Source: CAZRDB01 sp964598695
GTDB taxonomy: Bacteria; Armatimonadota; Zipacnadia; UBA1398
Length of the DNA stretch: 53,952 nucleotides
Assembly (NCBI GenBank): GCA_964598695.1
Contig: CAZRDB010000009.1
Coordinates: 1-53,952 of the forward strand
Direction: 5' to 3'
Within the stretch, counting starts at the first letter, position 1. Each line of letters opens with the position of its first letter. Made by a program: the position numbers and the translations under genes. Below are positions 42,962 to 51,586 of the stretch, one piece after another. The notes below the pieces were generated by a model. The model was not told where the DNA came from, did no database searches, and saw only the letters and a program-made list of their open reading frames with translations.

Positions 42962-45613
42962 CTACCAGGGCTGTCGCGCGAGCACGCCCGCCGGGTCGAA
43001 CAGACGGGCCAGATCGCCCGTCCAGGGGCGCTGCGCGAGGCTGCCCCCCCGCAGCTCGGCGGGCCCACGCAGGTCCAGGAGCCACCCGCCCTCGGCGGCG
43101 GCGTGCGCTCCGAGCGCGGCCGGGTCGAGGCGGCCACCCTCGACGAGCAGGTAGCCCGCACCGACGTCGGCCACCACCGAGGCGCCGGCGAGGAGTTCCG
43201 CGCAGCGCAGCGCGAACGCGCGCTCCCGCGCGGGAGGGACGGCCAGCTCCGCGGCCGGTTCCGCGCCGACCAGCAGGGGCTCCCCGGTGGCGGTGACCTC
43301 GGCGAGGAGTCGGCCCGAGGCCTCCTCCTCGGTGTGGGCCTCGGCCGAGGGCAGCAGCACCGTGCAGTCGGCCACCTGCCGGGCGACCGAATCGCGGGGA
43401 CCGCGGAATGCCACCCACAGCGAGAAGCCGCTCGCGTCGGCTATGGCGCGGATCGCGGCGGGCTCGGGCAGGCGGAGGAACGCGTCGCGCCCGAGCGCCA
43501 GGGCGTGGTCCAGCGAATCGCAGGAGGCGCGGACGACGGCCGCGTCCTCGGGCAGAGGCGTCAGCCGGAGCGTGACGTGCGCGAGGGCCGCGAGAGCGCC
43601 CCGAGAGCCCACGAGGCAGTGGGTCAGGTCGTAGCCCGCGACGTTCTTCATCACCCGGCCGCCGAACTGCGCCAGCTCGCCCGTGGTGAGCGCGGCGCCG
43701 ATGCCGAGCACGGCATCCCGCACCGGGCCGAGTCCGAGGCGCGTCGGGCCCCCGGCGGCCGTGGCGACGATCCCCCCCAAGCTCGCCCGCTCGGCCTGGG
43801 GGGGGTGGAACCGGAGGCCGAGGCCGTGCTCCCCGAGCATCCGCTTCGTCTCGGCCCACGTCAGCCCGGCCTCGAACGTAGCCGAGAGGTTCAGGGGACG
43901 CATCTCGCGCACCGCGCGCATCCGGTCGGTGCGCACGACCACCTGGAGCGACTCGATCGGGCGGCCCCAACCGAGCGCGGCGCCCCCGCCCACCACGAGG
44001 ACCGGCGCGCCCTCGGCGCCGCAGGCGCCCAGCACGGCTGCCAGCTCTTCGGCGGAGGCGGGCGAGACGGTCCACTCGGGGAGGAGGCCGTCGACGCGGT
44101 CTGCCTCCGAGGGCTCAGCCGTGGCGCCCGGGGCGGCCCGGTCGAGCGCGGCCCGCAGGCTGCCGGCGGTCCCCGGCGGCGCGGCCGCGGCGGGCACGTC
44201 GCCCGCGCGGAGCACCTTGCCCGGGTTGGAGGTCTCGTCGCCGTCGAACAGCAGCTTGACGCCTCGGTTGAGCCGCAGGGTGGGCTCGTCGAGCAGCCAC
44301 GGCATCGCGTGGATCTTCTCGGTCCCCACGCCGTGCTCGCCCGTGATCGCCCCGCCGAGGTCGATACAGCCGCGCATCATCTCGTCGGAGGCCAGCCGAA
44401 CGCTGCGGACCTGGCCCGGATCGGTGGCCTCGAAGATCAACTTCGGGTGCAGGTTGCCGTCGCCGGCGTGGAACGTATCGGCCATCCGCAGGCCGAACCG
44501 CTCGGCGATCTGCCGGTTGCGTCGCAAGGCCTCGGGGATCACGTCGCGCGGGACCACGCCGTCGCAGACCATCAGCCCCGTCGCTGCGCGGGCGAGCGCG
44601 GCGTAGCTGCTCCGCCGGCCGTGCCACAACCGCTCGCGCTCGAGCGGATCGCTGGTCACTTCAACCCGCGCGGCCCCGCACCCGCGGCAGACCCGCTCGA
44701 CGACGGCCGCCTCCAGCGCGACCGCTTCCCGCAGGCCGTCCAGCTCGATCAGCAGCACGGCGTCCGCATCGGGTGGGTAGCCCGCGGGCATCGAGGCCTC
44801 GACGGCGCGGATCGTCTCGCGGTCGATCATCTCGAGCGTCGAGGGGATGATCCCGGAGGCGATGACGGCCGAGACCGCCTCGCCGGCCCGCTGCTCCTCG
44901 TCGAAGACGGCCAGCAGGGTTCGGACCGACTCCGGCGTCGGTGTGAGCCGGAGGGTCAGCTCCGTGATGACGCCCAGTGTGCCCTCGCTGCCCACCAGGA
45001 GCGCCAGCAGATCGGCGCCCGAGCGTTCGAGCGGGCGTCCGCCGACCTCGAGGAACTCCCCGGTCGGCAGAACGGCCCGCAGGCCGAGGATATGCTGGGT
45101 GGTGACGCCGTACTTGAGGGCATGGGGGCCACCCGAGTTCTCGGCCGCGTTGCCCCCGAGCGTCGAAACCCGGTAGCTCGAGGGGTCGGGGGCGAAGTGG
45201 AGCCCGTGGCGGCGCGCGGCCTGGTTGATCTCGTCGTTGTACACGTACGCCTGGGCAACGCATCGCCGCTCCTCGGGCTCGAGCCGGAGGATGCGGTTGA
45301 GGCGCGACATCTGGCAGATGACGCCGCCCAGCGGGGCGGTGGTGCCCCCCGAGAGGTTGGTGCCGCTCCCGCGCGGGACGAGCGGGAGGTCCTCGGCCCG
45401 GCACAGCGCGAACAGCCCCGCGATCTCCTCCTCCGTCTCCGGGAAGCAGACGGCGACGGGCAAGCCGTGCTCCATCGAGGCATCGTAGGTGTAGGCGTGC
45501 ACCTCGGTCGCCGAGGAGAGCACCCGATCGGGGTGCAGCAACGCGCCGAGGTCGCGGATGAGCCGGTCTCGGCGGCGCGAGACCTCATGATAGCGCGCGA
45601 AGCGCTCGTCCAT
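42962..45613 (-). CDS. GlcD-GlcE fusion, FAD-linked glycolate/lactate oxidase type
   Basis: 883 residues. ATG 45613 is chosen over ATG 45652 because GAAAGG is ten bases upstream and the earlier ATG overlaps a -10 box. Residues 1-480 are GlcD: PRGSGTNLSGG (80-90) and SYRVSTLGGNAAENSGG bind FAD; HAGDGNLHP (H382) and GEHGVGTEK (E426-H427) are the substrate-side motifs. From about 530 the chain continues as GlcE (WTVSPASAEELAAVLGACG, GRVMKNVAGYDL near 650). Normally GlcD, GlcE and iron-sulfur GlcF are separate chains of glycolate oxidase. GlcF is not found in the window. Substrate may be glycolate, D-lactate or another 2-hydroxy acid. Confidence 0.9.
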   Translation of the reverse strand: MDERFARYHEVSRRRDRLIRDLGALLHPDRVLSSATEVHAYTYDASMEHGLPVAVCFPETEEEIAGLFALCRAEDLPLVPRGSGTNLSGGTTAPLGGVICQMSRLNRILRLEPEERRCVAQAYVYNDEINQAARRHGLHFAPDPSSYRVSTLGGNAAENSGGPHALKYGVTTQHILGLRAVLPTGEFLEVGGRPLERSGADLLALLVGSEGTLGVITELTLRLTPTPESVRTLLAVFDEEQRAGEAVSAVIASGIIPSTLEMIDRETIRAVEASMPAGYPPDADAVLLIELDGLREAVALEAAVVERVCRGCGAARVEVTSDPLERERLWHGRRSSYAALARAATGLMVCDGVVPRDVIPEALRRNRQIAERFGLRMADTFHAGDGNLHPKLIFEATDPGQVRSVRLASDEMMRGCIDLGGAITGEHGVGTEKIHAMPWLLDEPTLRLNRGVKLLFDGDETSNPGKVLRAGDVPAAAAPPGTAGSLRAALDRAAPGATAEPSEADRVDGLLPEWTVSPASAEELAAVLGACGAEGAPVLVVGGGAALGWGRPIESLQVVVRTDRMRAVREMRPLNLSATFEAGLTWAETKRMLGEHGLGLRFHPPQAERASLGGIVATAAGGPTRLGLGPVRDAVLGIGAALTTGELAQFGGRVMKNVAGYDLTHCLVGSRGALAALAHVTLRLTPLPEDAAVVRASCDSLDHALALGRDAFLRLPEPAAIRAIADASGFSLWVAFRGPRDSVARQVADCTVLLPSAEAHTEEEASGRLLAEVTATGEPLLVGAEPAAELAVPPARERAFALRCAELLAGASVVADVGAGYLLVEGGRLDPAALGAHAAAEGGWLLDLRGPAELRGGSLAQRPWTGDLARLFDPAGVLARQPW

Positions 45614-45650
45614 GCGGCGCAGGCCTTTCGAGGGATCGCCCGACGCGCCC

Positions 45651-45659
45651 ATCCTAGCA
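45651..45659 (-). promoter_or_regulatory. Extended -10 box for the GlcD-GlcE fusion
   Basis: TGCTAGGAT on the minus strand: an extended -10 (TG, one base, TAGGAT). No clear -35 is seen, as is usual for extended -10 promoters. It would start RNA near 45644, upstream of ATG 45613, and supports that start. Confidence 0.45.
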
Positions 45660-45679
45660 CAGACCGTCGGCGCCGTGGC

Positions 45680-48600
45680 CTAGCGCGGGGCGCGCGCGCG
45701 GACCTCGTCGGGCGTGAGCGCGTAGTCGTACAGGCGCACCTCGTCGAGGAACCCGACGAAGAACGCGGCCGGGTGCGCGGGCGCGAAGCTGCCGAGCACG
45801 AGGTCGGCCCGCGACGGGTGGATCGTCCCCGGACGCGCCAGCTCGCCCTGCGGCGCACCGTTGACGTAGAGCCGGAGGGCGCGGTTGTCGAACGTCGCGA
45901 CGATGTGAACCCACGCGCCCACGGGCAGGGGCTCGGACGAGCGCAGGCTGTGACTCCAGTCGGTCTGCGGCACCTGCCAGACGAGGTACCCCTCGTCCAG
46001 GCCCAGCCGGTAGCCGGTCTGCGGCATCTGCACCGTGTTGACCATCCAGCGGTCGGTCTGGCGCGGCTTGGCAACGTTCGCCCACAGCTCGATCGTGAGG
46101 CCGGTCGCGGGGAAGAGCAGGGGATCGCTCTCGACGACCGCCGTGCCGCCGCCGCACAGCAGCGCGCGGCCCCGGTGGCCGTCGGCGAACCGCGCGTCCC
46201 GCTTCGCCGCATGGAACCCGCAACCGCCACCGTCGAGCACGAACAGCGGATCCTCTTCGTCGAAGCTCCACGAGCCGACCAGGTGATCGTGGACCGTCCG
46301 CTGCCGGCCGGCCAGGCCCATGACGGCCCGCCGATGGGCGTAGGCGCGCTCGGGCGGGGCGAGGCCCACGTCCTCGGGGAGGAGGTCCTCGTGTGGCTCG
46401 CCCGGCTCGCAGAACACCTCGCGGACGGCATCCACCAGCGCGAACCCGTAGCCCGCGCAGGGCTCGATGTAGTGGCCCTCGCCGAACTCATTCCAGTTGT
46501 CGAGGATCACCACGCCCCGGTCCGGGCCATCGCCCGTGGTCGCGTCGACGACCTCCTTGGCGGCGCGGCAGGCGTCACGGAACAGCTCGGGCGTGACACC
46601 CTCGCGGTAGAAGGTCGTCTGGAGCCCGTGCCAGGGGCGCGGGTCCCAGCCCATCATCACGGTGGGGATGTCCGGCAGCGCGCTGGCCGCCTTCTTGTCG
46701 AGCCAGACCTGCTTCTCTTCCTCGATCCAGCGCGCGTACGGGATCGTCGCGGCGCCGTCGGGGTCGCGACGGGTCTCGAGCCGGGTCGGGATGCTGACGG
46801 AGTAGGCGGTGGACGCGTCGTAGCCCTCGGCCCGCATCCGCTCCTGCAGCGTGGGGTTGGCGACCTCGAGGCAGCCGAGGATCGTCAGACCGCCGAGCCC
46901 GGCCTCCCTGCACCGACGCCGCATCTCCTCGAAGCAGGAGCGCACCTCCTCGGGGCCGCCCAGGTCCGCGGTCAGGCGTGAGGGGGCGTAGACGACCAGC
47001 ACCGGCTTGCCGCCGATCCGGGCGTACGAGGGGTGGCGCAGGAACCGCTCGAGCCAGTAGGGGAAGACGTTCTCCAGCAGGTCGGCCCGGTCCCGCACGC
47101 CCTTGGCGTTCGCGTTCTCCCACATGATCGCGAACCGGAACTGGTCGAGGTAGCGCGCGTGGAGCAGCCCGTCGTGGAGCGCGTGGCCGAGCATCTCGTG
47201 GATCTCGGCGCTCCAATCCGACCGGTACCAGCAGTAGATGAACCCCTGGATCCCGTGCTCGAGCGCCTGCTTGATGTGCCAGTCGGCCACCTCGGGCGTG
47301 CCCTCGTCGTACCACCCGATGGCCGGGCGGCGCTCGGGCCAGGGCTCGATCTTGCCCCACCCGGCGTGGGTGCCCTCTTTCCACAGGGGGCAGTAGTGCA
47401 TGAGGATCGTGTAGGGGGTCGAGGCCGGTGCGGGCGGCGGCACGTACTCGAGCGGCCCGACCGTGCAGGGCGGCAAGAAGCGTAGCGCCAGCTCCGACGT
47501 GCGCGCCTCCTGCCCGGAGGCCGCCACGACCACCCGCGCGGTCCCCTCACTCGGGCGCTCGGCCCGCAGACGCCAGACGAGCTGTTCGATCGAGCCGTTC
47601 GCCAGCGTCGCGACCCTCTGCTCCGCGGGGTCGAGCAGCGTGACCCCCTCCGGCGCCTCGAGGCGCGCGGTGAGATCGCGGCCCTCAGCGCCCAGGTTCC
47701 GCACGGTCGCGATCACCTGCTCCTCGCGTCCGGCCCGGAGGACCGCCCGGCCCGGTGCGAGGTTGCGCACGTATACCCACGGCGGCCCCGCCGGGCGCTC
47801 GGCCAGCCACACGCCGCGCAACGCGAACCCGCGCGCGGGACCCGGCGGCAGCCCGATGCCGAGGTACCGCAGCCGGCCGTGCCAGTTGGGATGGCTCGCC
47901 ACGTCGAGGATCGACGCCCGGCCCTCCGGCCAGATGGGGAAGGGGAGGGCGCCCCAGCCCGCCGTCGTCAGGAAGACCAGCTCACCGTTCTCGGCAGCCG
48001 CGGAATCGATCGCCAGCGTGAGGCAGCCGAGGCCCGCCACATCGACATCCAGCGCGGGCGAGCGCAGCAGCGCCGCCGGGCCCATGCCCGTCCACGTGAG
48101 CACACCGTCCTCATCGGCGGCCTCGGCGCCCAGCTCCGCGCGCCAGCCGTCCCAGGCGCGCGGGCCGTCGAACGCGGCGCGATCGAGGCGATCGCCCGCG
48201 GCCGTCTCGGTATCGAGACGCTCGAACAGCCGCCGACGGGCGCTGTTGGGGTTGCCGATCGAGGTCTCGCCCAGCCACCCCTCCAGCGGCCCTAGCTCGA
48301 GGGACGCCCCACGCGGCGTCGGGTTGCCGCTGCGGGCCTGGGAGACCTTGCGGCCGTCGACCTCGAGCGTCGCGCGCGAGCCGCTCCATGCGGCGGTGAC
48401 GTGGTGCCAGCGGCCCGGTTCGGGTCCGCTGAGGCTCACGCGGGGCTCCCAGCCGTCGAGGTGGACGAAGAAGCTGAACTGGCCACCCTCGGCGGGCGGG
48501 TCGACCCGAAGCTGGTACTCGTCCGCCTTCGCCGCGATCACCGCGAGGCGCGTCGGCCGCTCGGGGAAGTAGACCCAGGCGTCGATCGTGAGCCCCGGCG

Positions 48601-48844
48601 CCAGCCGAAGGTCGGACGTGTCGGGCACGGTGAGCGGCGCGGCGCCCTCGAACGCGGCGAACGGCCGCCCGTCGGGGGACGTCCCCAGCCGCGCTGCGCC
48701 CGCGAGGTCTCGACCGTTGCCGCTGGCGTCGCGCAGGTCGCCCTCGAACCGCCAGAGCGCGGCGGTGCCGGTCTCCTCGGCGGGCGGGGCGGCGAGAGCG
48801 CCGTGGGTGAGGAGCAGGACCGGCACGAGCAGTGCCGCTGTCAT
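45680..48844 (-). CDS. Exported LamG-WbsX(GH99-like)-LamG protein
   Basis: 1054 residues from ATG 48844, ten bases after the preceding gene's stop, with GGGGGA as site. Signal peptide 1-18. LamG domain (about 28-180; WRFEGDLRDASGNGRDLAG), a sandwich of about 210-370, a NEW3/CARDB-like strand region (about 375-460), then the GH99-like/WbsX barrel (about 475-800). The last has ILMHYCPLWKEG, GFIYCWYRSDWSAE and NWNEFGEGHYIEP with E786 and E789 as likely catalytic acids. A second LamG domain closes the chain (about 850-1050). GH99 enzymes cut alpha-mannosides endo; WbsX proteins act on O-antigen-type glycans. Precise activity is unknown. Follows yfcE-type and FAH genes on the same strand. Confidence 0.88.
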   Translation of the reverse strand: MTAALLVPVLLLTHGALAAPPAEETGTAALWRFEGDLRDASGNGRDLAGAARLGTSPDGRPFAAFEGAAPLTVPDTSDLRLAPGLTIDAWVYFPERPTRLAVIAAKADEYQLRVDPPAEGGQFSFFVHLDGWEPRVSLSGPEPGRWHHVTAAWSGSRATLEVDGRKVSQARSGNPTPRGASLELGPLEGWLGETSIGNPNSARRRLFERLDTETAAGDRLDRAAFDGPRAWDGWRAELGAEAADEDGVLTWTGMGPAALLRSPALDVDVAGLGCLTLAIDSAAAENGELVFLTTAGWGALPFPIWPEGRASILDVASHPNWHGRLRYLGIGLPPGPARGFALRGVWLAERPAGPPWVYVRNLAPGRAVLRAGREEQVIATVRNLGAEGRDLTARLEAPEGVTLLDPAEQRVATLANGSIEQLVWRLRAERPSEGTARVVVAASGQEARTSELALRFLPPCTVGPLEYVPPPAPASTPYTILMHYCPLWKEGTHAGWGKIEPWPERRPAIGWYDEGTPEVADWHIKQALEHGIQGFIYCWYRSDWSAEIHEMLGHALHDGLLHARYLDQFRFAIMWENANAKGVRDRADLLENVFPYWLERFLRHPSYARIGGKPVLVVYAPSRLTADLGGPEEVRSCFEEMRRRCREAGLGGLTILGCLEVANPTLQERMRAEGYDASTAYSVSIPTRLETRRDPDGAATIPYARWIEEEKQVWLDKKAASALPDIPTVMMGWDPRPWHGLQTTFYREGVTPELFRDACRAAKEVVDATTGDGPDRGVVILDNWNEFGEGHYIEPCAGYGFALVDAVREVFCEPGEPHEDLLPEDVGLAPPERAYAHRRAVMGLAGRQRTVHDHLVGSWSFDEEDPLFVLDGGGCGFHAAKRDARFADGHRGRALLCGGGTAVVESDPLLFPATGLTIELWANVAKPRQTDRWMVNTVQMPQTGYRLGLDEGYLVWQVPQTDWSHSLRSSEPLPVGAWVHIVATFDNRALRLYVNGAPQGELARPGTIHPSRADLVLGSFAPAHPAAFFVGFLDEVRLYDYALTPDEVRARAPR

Positions 48845-48854
48845 CGCGGTCCCC

Positions 48855-49343
48855 CTAGTCGAGCTGGTGGATCCGGGCCTTCATCTTGTCGAGATCGAGC
48901 AGGGCGCAGGTCGGCGGGACATCGGGAACGCCGCCGGCACTGCCCGGGTTGATCACCAGGCAGGCCCCGTCCTCCTTGACGTACGCCTCGTGGGTGTGGC
49001 CGTGGATGACGACATCGTGAAGGCCCGACGCGGCGCACTCGTCGACGAGGTCCGGCTCGTGGAGCAGCAGGATGCGCTTGCCGCCCAGCTCCACGCGCGC
49101 CAGGCGGGCGTGGACCGTGCCCCAGTCGCCGAACGCGTTGCGAATCCCGGCCCGCTCGCCGTCGTTGTTGCCGTACACGGCGACCACCGGGCAGTGCAGC
49201 TCGGCGAAGCGCTTCACCGCGAAGGGGGCGATGAAGTCGCCGGCGTGGAGCACGTACGCAACCTGCTTCTTGCGCAGGTAGGCGATGGCCTTGTCGATGT
49301 TGCCGAGCTGATCGTGTGTGTCCGCGAGAACTCCGATGAGCAT
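48855..49343 (-). CDS. YfcE/MJ0936-type phosphodiesterase
   Basis: 162 residues from ATG 49343, behind GAGGAGG. Calcineurin-like metallophosphoesterase: LADTHDQ (D8, H10), LHAGDF, VYGNNDG and VIHGHTHE supply the two metal ions. Small members of this size cleave phosphodiesters such as bis-pNPP or cyclic nucleotides; the real substrate is usually not known. Cytoplasmic. Ten bases separate its stop from the next start. Confidence 0.95.
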   Translation of the reverse strand: MLIGVLADTHDQLGNIDKAIAYLRKKQVAYVLHAGDFIAPFAVKRFAELHCPVVAVYGNNDGERAGIRNAFGDWGTVHARLARVELGGKRILLLHEPDLVDECAASGLHDVVIHGHTHEAYVKEDGACLVINPGSAGGVPDVPPTCALLDLDKMKARIHQLD

Positions 49344-49377
49344 GGGTCCGCGCCTCCTCTGCACATGCGGCGATGGG

Positions 49378-49764
49378 CTAGGCGCCCGCGGCGGTGGAGT
49401 AGCCCTCATCCTCGCTGGCGGCGGCGCGCAGCGCCTCGGCGACATCCTCGAGCCGCCACTCGCCCGCGGTGGGCCGGCATCCGCGCTCGATCACGGCCCG
49501 GGCGAAGTCGCGCCCGGCGTGCGAGGCGCCCTCGGTGCGCTGCAGGTCGCGCTCCTCGACGTACCGCAGGAGAAACGGCGGCTCCGCATCGACCAGGGCG
49601 GTCAGGATGCATCGGGCGATCGCGTGCGCGGGCTTGGTCTCCCCCGGTCGCGGCCCGCGCGCCGAGTGGAGGACCAGCAGGCGCACATCGGCAGCCTCGC
49701 CGAGTTCCAGCGAGGCGGTGAACTCGTCCAGGTTCTCGCATAGCTGCACCAGAACCCAGCTCAT
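49378..49764 (-). CDS. Small protein of unknown function
   Basis: 128 residues from ATG 49764, behind GGGAG. A strand-helix pattern (MSWVLVQLCENLDEF, VRLLVLHSARGP) precedes a helical middle (HAIARCILTALVDAEPPFLLRYV) and a polar C-terminus. No family recognised. It is between the FAH gene (43-base gap) and the phosphodiesterase (34-base gap), so the three share a direction and probably a transcript. Confidence 0.65.
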   Translation of the reverse strand: MSWVLVQLCENLDEFTASLELGEAADVRLLVLHSARGPRPGETKPAHAIARCILTALVDAEPPFLLRYVEERDLQRTEGASHAGRDFARAVIERGCRPTAGEWRLEDVAEALRAAASEDEGYSTAAGA

Positions 49765-49807
49765 CCGGGCGGCTCCCAACCAGCCGACTGCGCGCTCCGT
49801 GCCATCC

Positions 49808-50566
49808 TCAGGCCTCCTCGACCACGCGGTTGCGCAGAGTCCCGATCCCCTCGATCGTGACCTCGCAGACATCGCCGTGACGGAGCGGCCCGATGCCCTC
49901 GGGCGTGCCGGTGAAGATGCAGTCGCCCGGGACGAGCGTCATCCAGCGGGACGCCTCCGACACCAGTTCCTCAACGGAGAAGACCATGTCGCGGGTTCGG
50001 GCCGATTGCCGGACCTCGCCGGAGACCCGCGTCTCGATCGCGAGATCGCTCGGGTCCAGGTCGGTGACCAGCCAGGGGCCGAGGGGCGCGAACGTGTCGA
50101 CCGACTTCGCTCGGGCGAAGGCCGGTTTCGGCGCCCACTGGACATCCCGCGCCGAGACGTCATTGCCGCAGGTGTAGCCCGCGATGTACGCGCGGGCTTC
50201 CTCGGGCCGGACCGAGCGGCACGTACGGCCGATCACCGCCACCAGCTCGCCCTCGTAGTCGACTCGGCCGATCCCCGCGGGCAGCACGATCGTCTCCTCG
50301 TGGCCGATCGCCGGGCTGTGGGGGATCGGATGCAGGTTCGGCTCGGTCGGCGGTGTCGCCCCCGTCTCTTGGGCATGGGCCACGTAGTTGTGGGCGACCA
50401 CGATCAGCTTGGTCGGCTCCACCGGCGGCAGCAGCCGCAGCCCGGCGAGCGGCCACGCGCGGCTGCCGAGCGGCGCGTCGGCGTGTGCCGGGAGTTCGCG
50501 CACCTCGTCCCCCTCCACGCTCCCGCGGTAGATGGAGCCTTCGTGGACGAAGCGTACGATGCGCAT
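49808..50566 (-). CDS. Fumarylacetoacetate hydrolase family protein
   Basis: 252 residues from ATG 50566, with AGGAACGGAA upstream. IVVAHNYVAHAQE is the entry motif (the usual CVGLNY is altered). IGHEETIVLP, DYEGELVAVIG (E105, E107) and GNDVSARDVQ hold the metal ion; DTFAPLGPWLVT and FTGTPEGIG complete the C-terminal fold. Members hydrolyse C-C bonds or decarboxylate 2-keto acids (for example acylpyruvate or 2-keto-3-deoxy sugar acids). A sugar-acid role would suit the neighbourhood but is inferred. Divergent from the HAD phosphatase. Confidence 0.92.
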   Translation of the reverse strand: MRIVRFVHEGSIYRGSVEGDEVRELPAHADAPLGSRAWPLAGLRLLPPVEPTKLIVVAHNYVAHAQETGATPPTEPNLHPIPHSPAIGHEETIVLPAGIGRVDYEGELVAVIGRTCRSVRPEEARAYIAGYTCGNDVSARDVQWAPKPAFARAKSVDTFAPLGPWLVTDLDPSDLAIETRVSGEVRQSARTRDMVFSVEELVSEASRWMTLVPGDCIFTGTPEGIGPLRHGDVCEVTIEGIGTLRNRVVEEA

Positions 50567-50603
50567 GATGGGTTCCGTTCCTCCGACTCGGTCCCGTCCG
50601 CCG

Positions 50604-50642
50604 CGCGCGACGGACCCCCTCCGGCCGCGCGGCCGTCGCGCG
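50604..50642. repeat. Inverted repeat in the 50566/50740 divergent region
   Basis: CGCGCGACGG (50604-50613) and CCGTCGCGCG (50633-50642) form a perfect 10-bp stem with a 19-base loop. It lies in the 5' leader of the FAH gene. It could be an operator or an RNA hairpin. Confidence 0.4.
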
Positions 50643-50700
50643 GACCCCACAGTGTTGTTCCGCACGCGGACGATGCTCCCTCCAGGCGGGCCATTCCGGC

Positions 50701-50706
50701 TATACT
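50701..50706 (+). promoter_or_regulatory. Candidate -10 box for the HAD phosphatase gene
   Basis: TATACT at 50701 is close to the consensus TATAAT and stands out in GC-rich DNA. No good -35 box is at the expected distance. The transcript would start near 50713, with about 27 bases before ATG 50740. Confidence 0.4.
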
Positions 50707-50739
50707 CAGGCCCGTACGTGGGAAGGAAGCACACCTCCG

Positions 50740-51537
50740 ATGCGCTACGACGTGCTCGCCGTCGACATCGACGGCACGCTCCTCGACTCGCGGAGCCGAA
50801 TCCCGCCCCGGCACGCCGAGGCGCTCCGCGCGGCCGACGCGGCCGGCGTCTCCATCGTCTTCGCCTCGGGCCGGATGATCCCCGCGACCGCCTGCATGGC
50901 CGAGCAGATCGGCCTGCGCCCCATGCCGACCGTCGGCTACAACGGCGGACGGGTCGTCGGCGCCGATGGCGCGGTGCTCTTCCACCAGCCCGTGCCGGCG
51001 GCGCTCGCCGCCCAGCTCGTCGAGCGCTTCGCCGCGCTGGGCGAGCACATCAACTACTACCTCGATGACACGCTGTACATCAGCCGGCAGACCGAGTGGG
51101 GCGAGCTGTACTCCGGCCGCACCGGCTCCCGGATGACCGAGATCGGCGACCTGCGGCAGTTCGCGGGACGCGAGCCGACCAAGGTCCTCGTGGTCGCCGA
51201 CATCCCCCGCATCCTCGCGCTGTTCCCACCCTACGAGGCCGAGTTCGGCCGCGAGCTGTACGTCACGATCACCAACCCCGAGTACCTCGAGTTCATGAAC
51301 CGCGCGGTCAGCAAGGGCACCGGCCTGCGCTGCGCGGCCGAGGCCCTCGGCGTGCCGCGCGAGCGCGTTGCGGCGGTGGGCGATGCGGTCAACGACCAGT
51401 CGATGATCGAGTGGGCCGGCCTCGGCTGCGCGATGGGCAACGGCGCCGAGGTCGTGAAGGCCGCGGCCGAGGTCGTCGCGCCGTCGAACGACGAGGACGG
51501 GCTCGCCTGGTTCGTCGAGCAGTACATCCTGGCGTAG
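50740..51537 (+). CDS. Cof-type HAD hydrolase (sugar phosphatase-like)
   Basis: 265 residues from ATG 50740. DIDGT (9-13) is the HAD nucleophile motif with D9 and D11; FASGR supplies the Ser, K (in SKGTGL) and GDAVNDQSM the remaining active-site residues. A C2b cap sits between them (about 85-185). Members of this branch dephosphorylate sugar phosphates and nucleotides or flavins. The aldo/keto reductase follows 49 bases downstream in the same direction. Confidence 0.93.
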   Translation: MRYDVLAVDIDGTLLDSRSRIPPRHAEALRAADAAGVSIVFASGRMIPATACMAEQIGLRPMPTVGYNGGRVVGADGAVLFHQPVPAALAAQLVERFAALGEHINYYLDDTLYISRQTEWGELYSGRTGSRMTEIGDLRQFAGREPTKVLVVADIPRILALFPPYEAEFGRELYVTITNPEYLEFMNRAVSKGTGLRCAAEALGVPRERVAAVGDAVNDQSMIEWAGLGCAMGNGAEVVKAAAEVVAPSNDEDGLAWFVEQYILA

Positions 51538-51586
51538 AGGCGGCGCCGGGCGCGAGCCCGACGCCCGATGGAGAGGACGAGACGCA

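Noticed and set aside
42737..46981. A 1414-codon open frame on the plus strand opposite glcDE and the WbsX gene
   Set aside because: It is antisense to strongly conserved proteins and shows no family motif.
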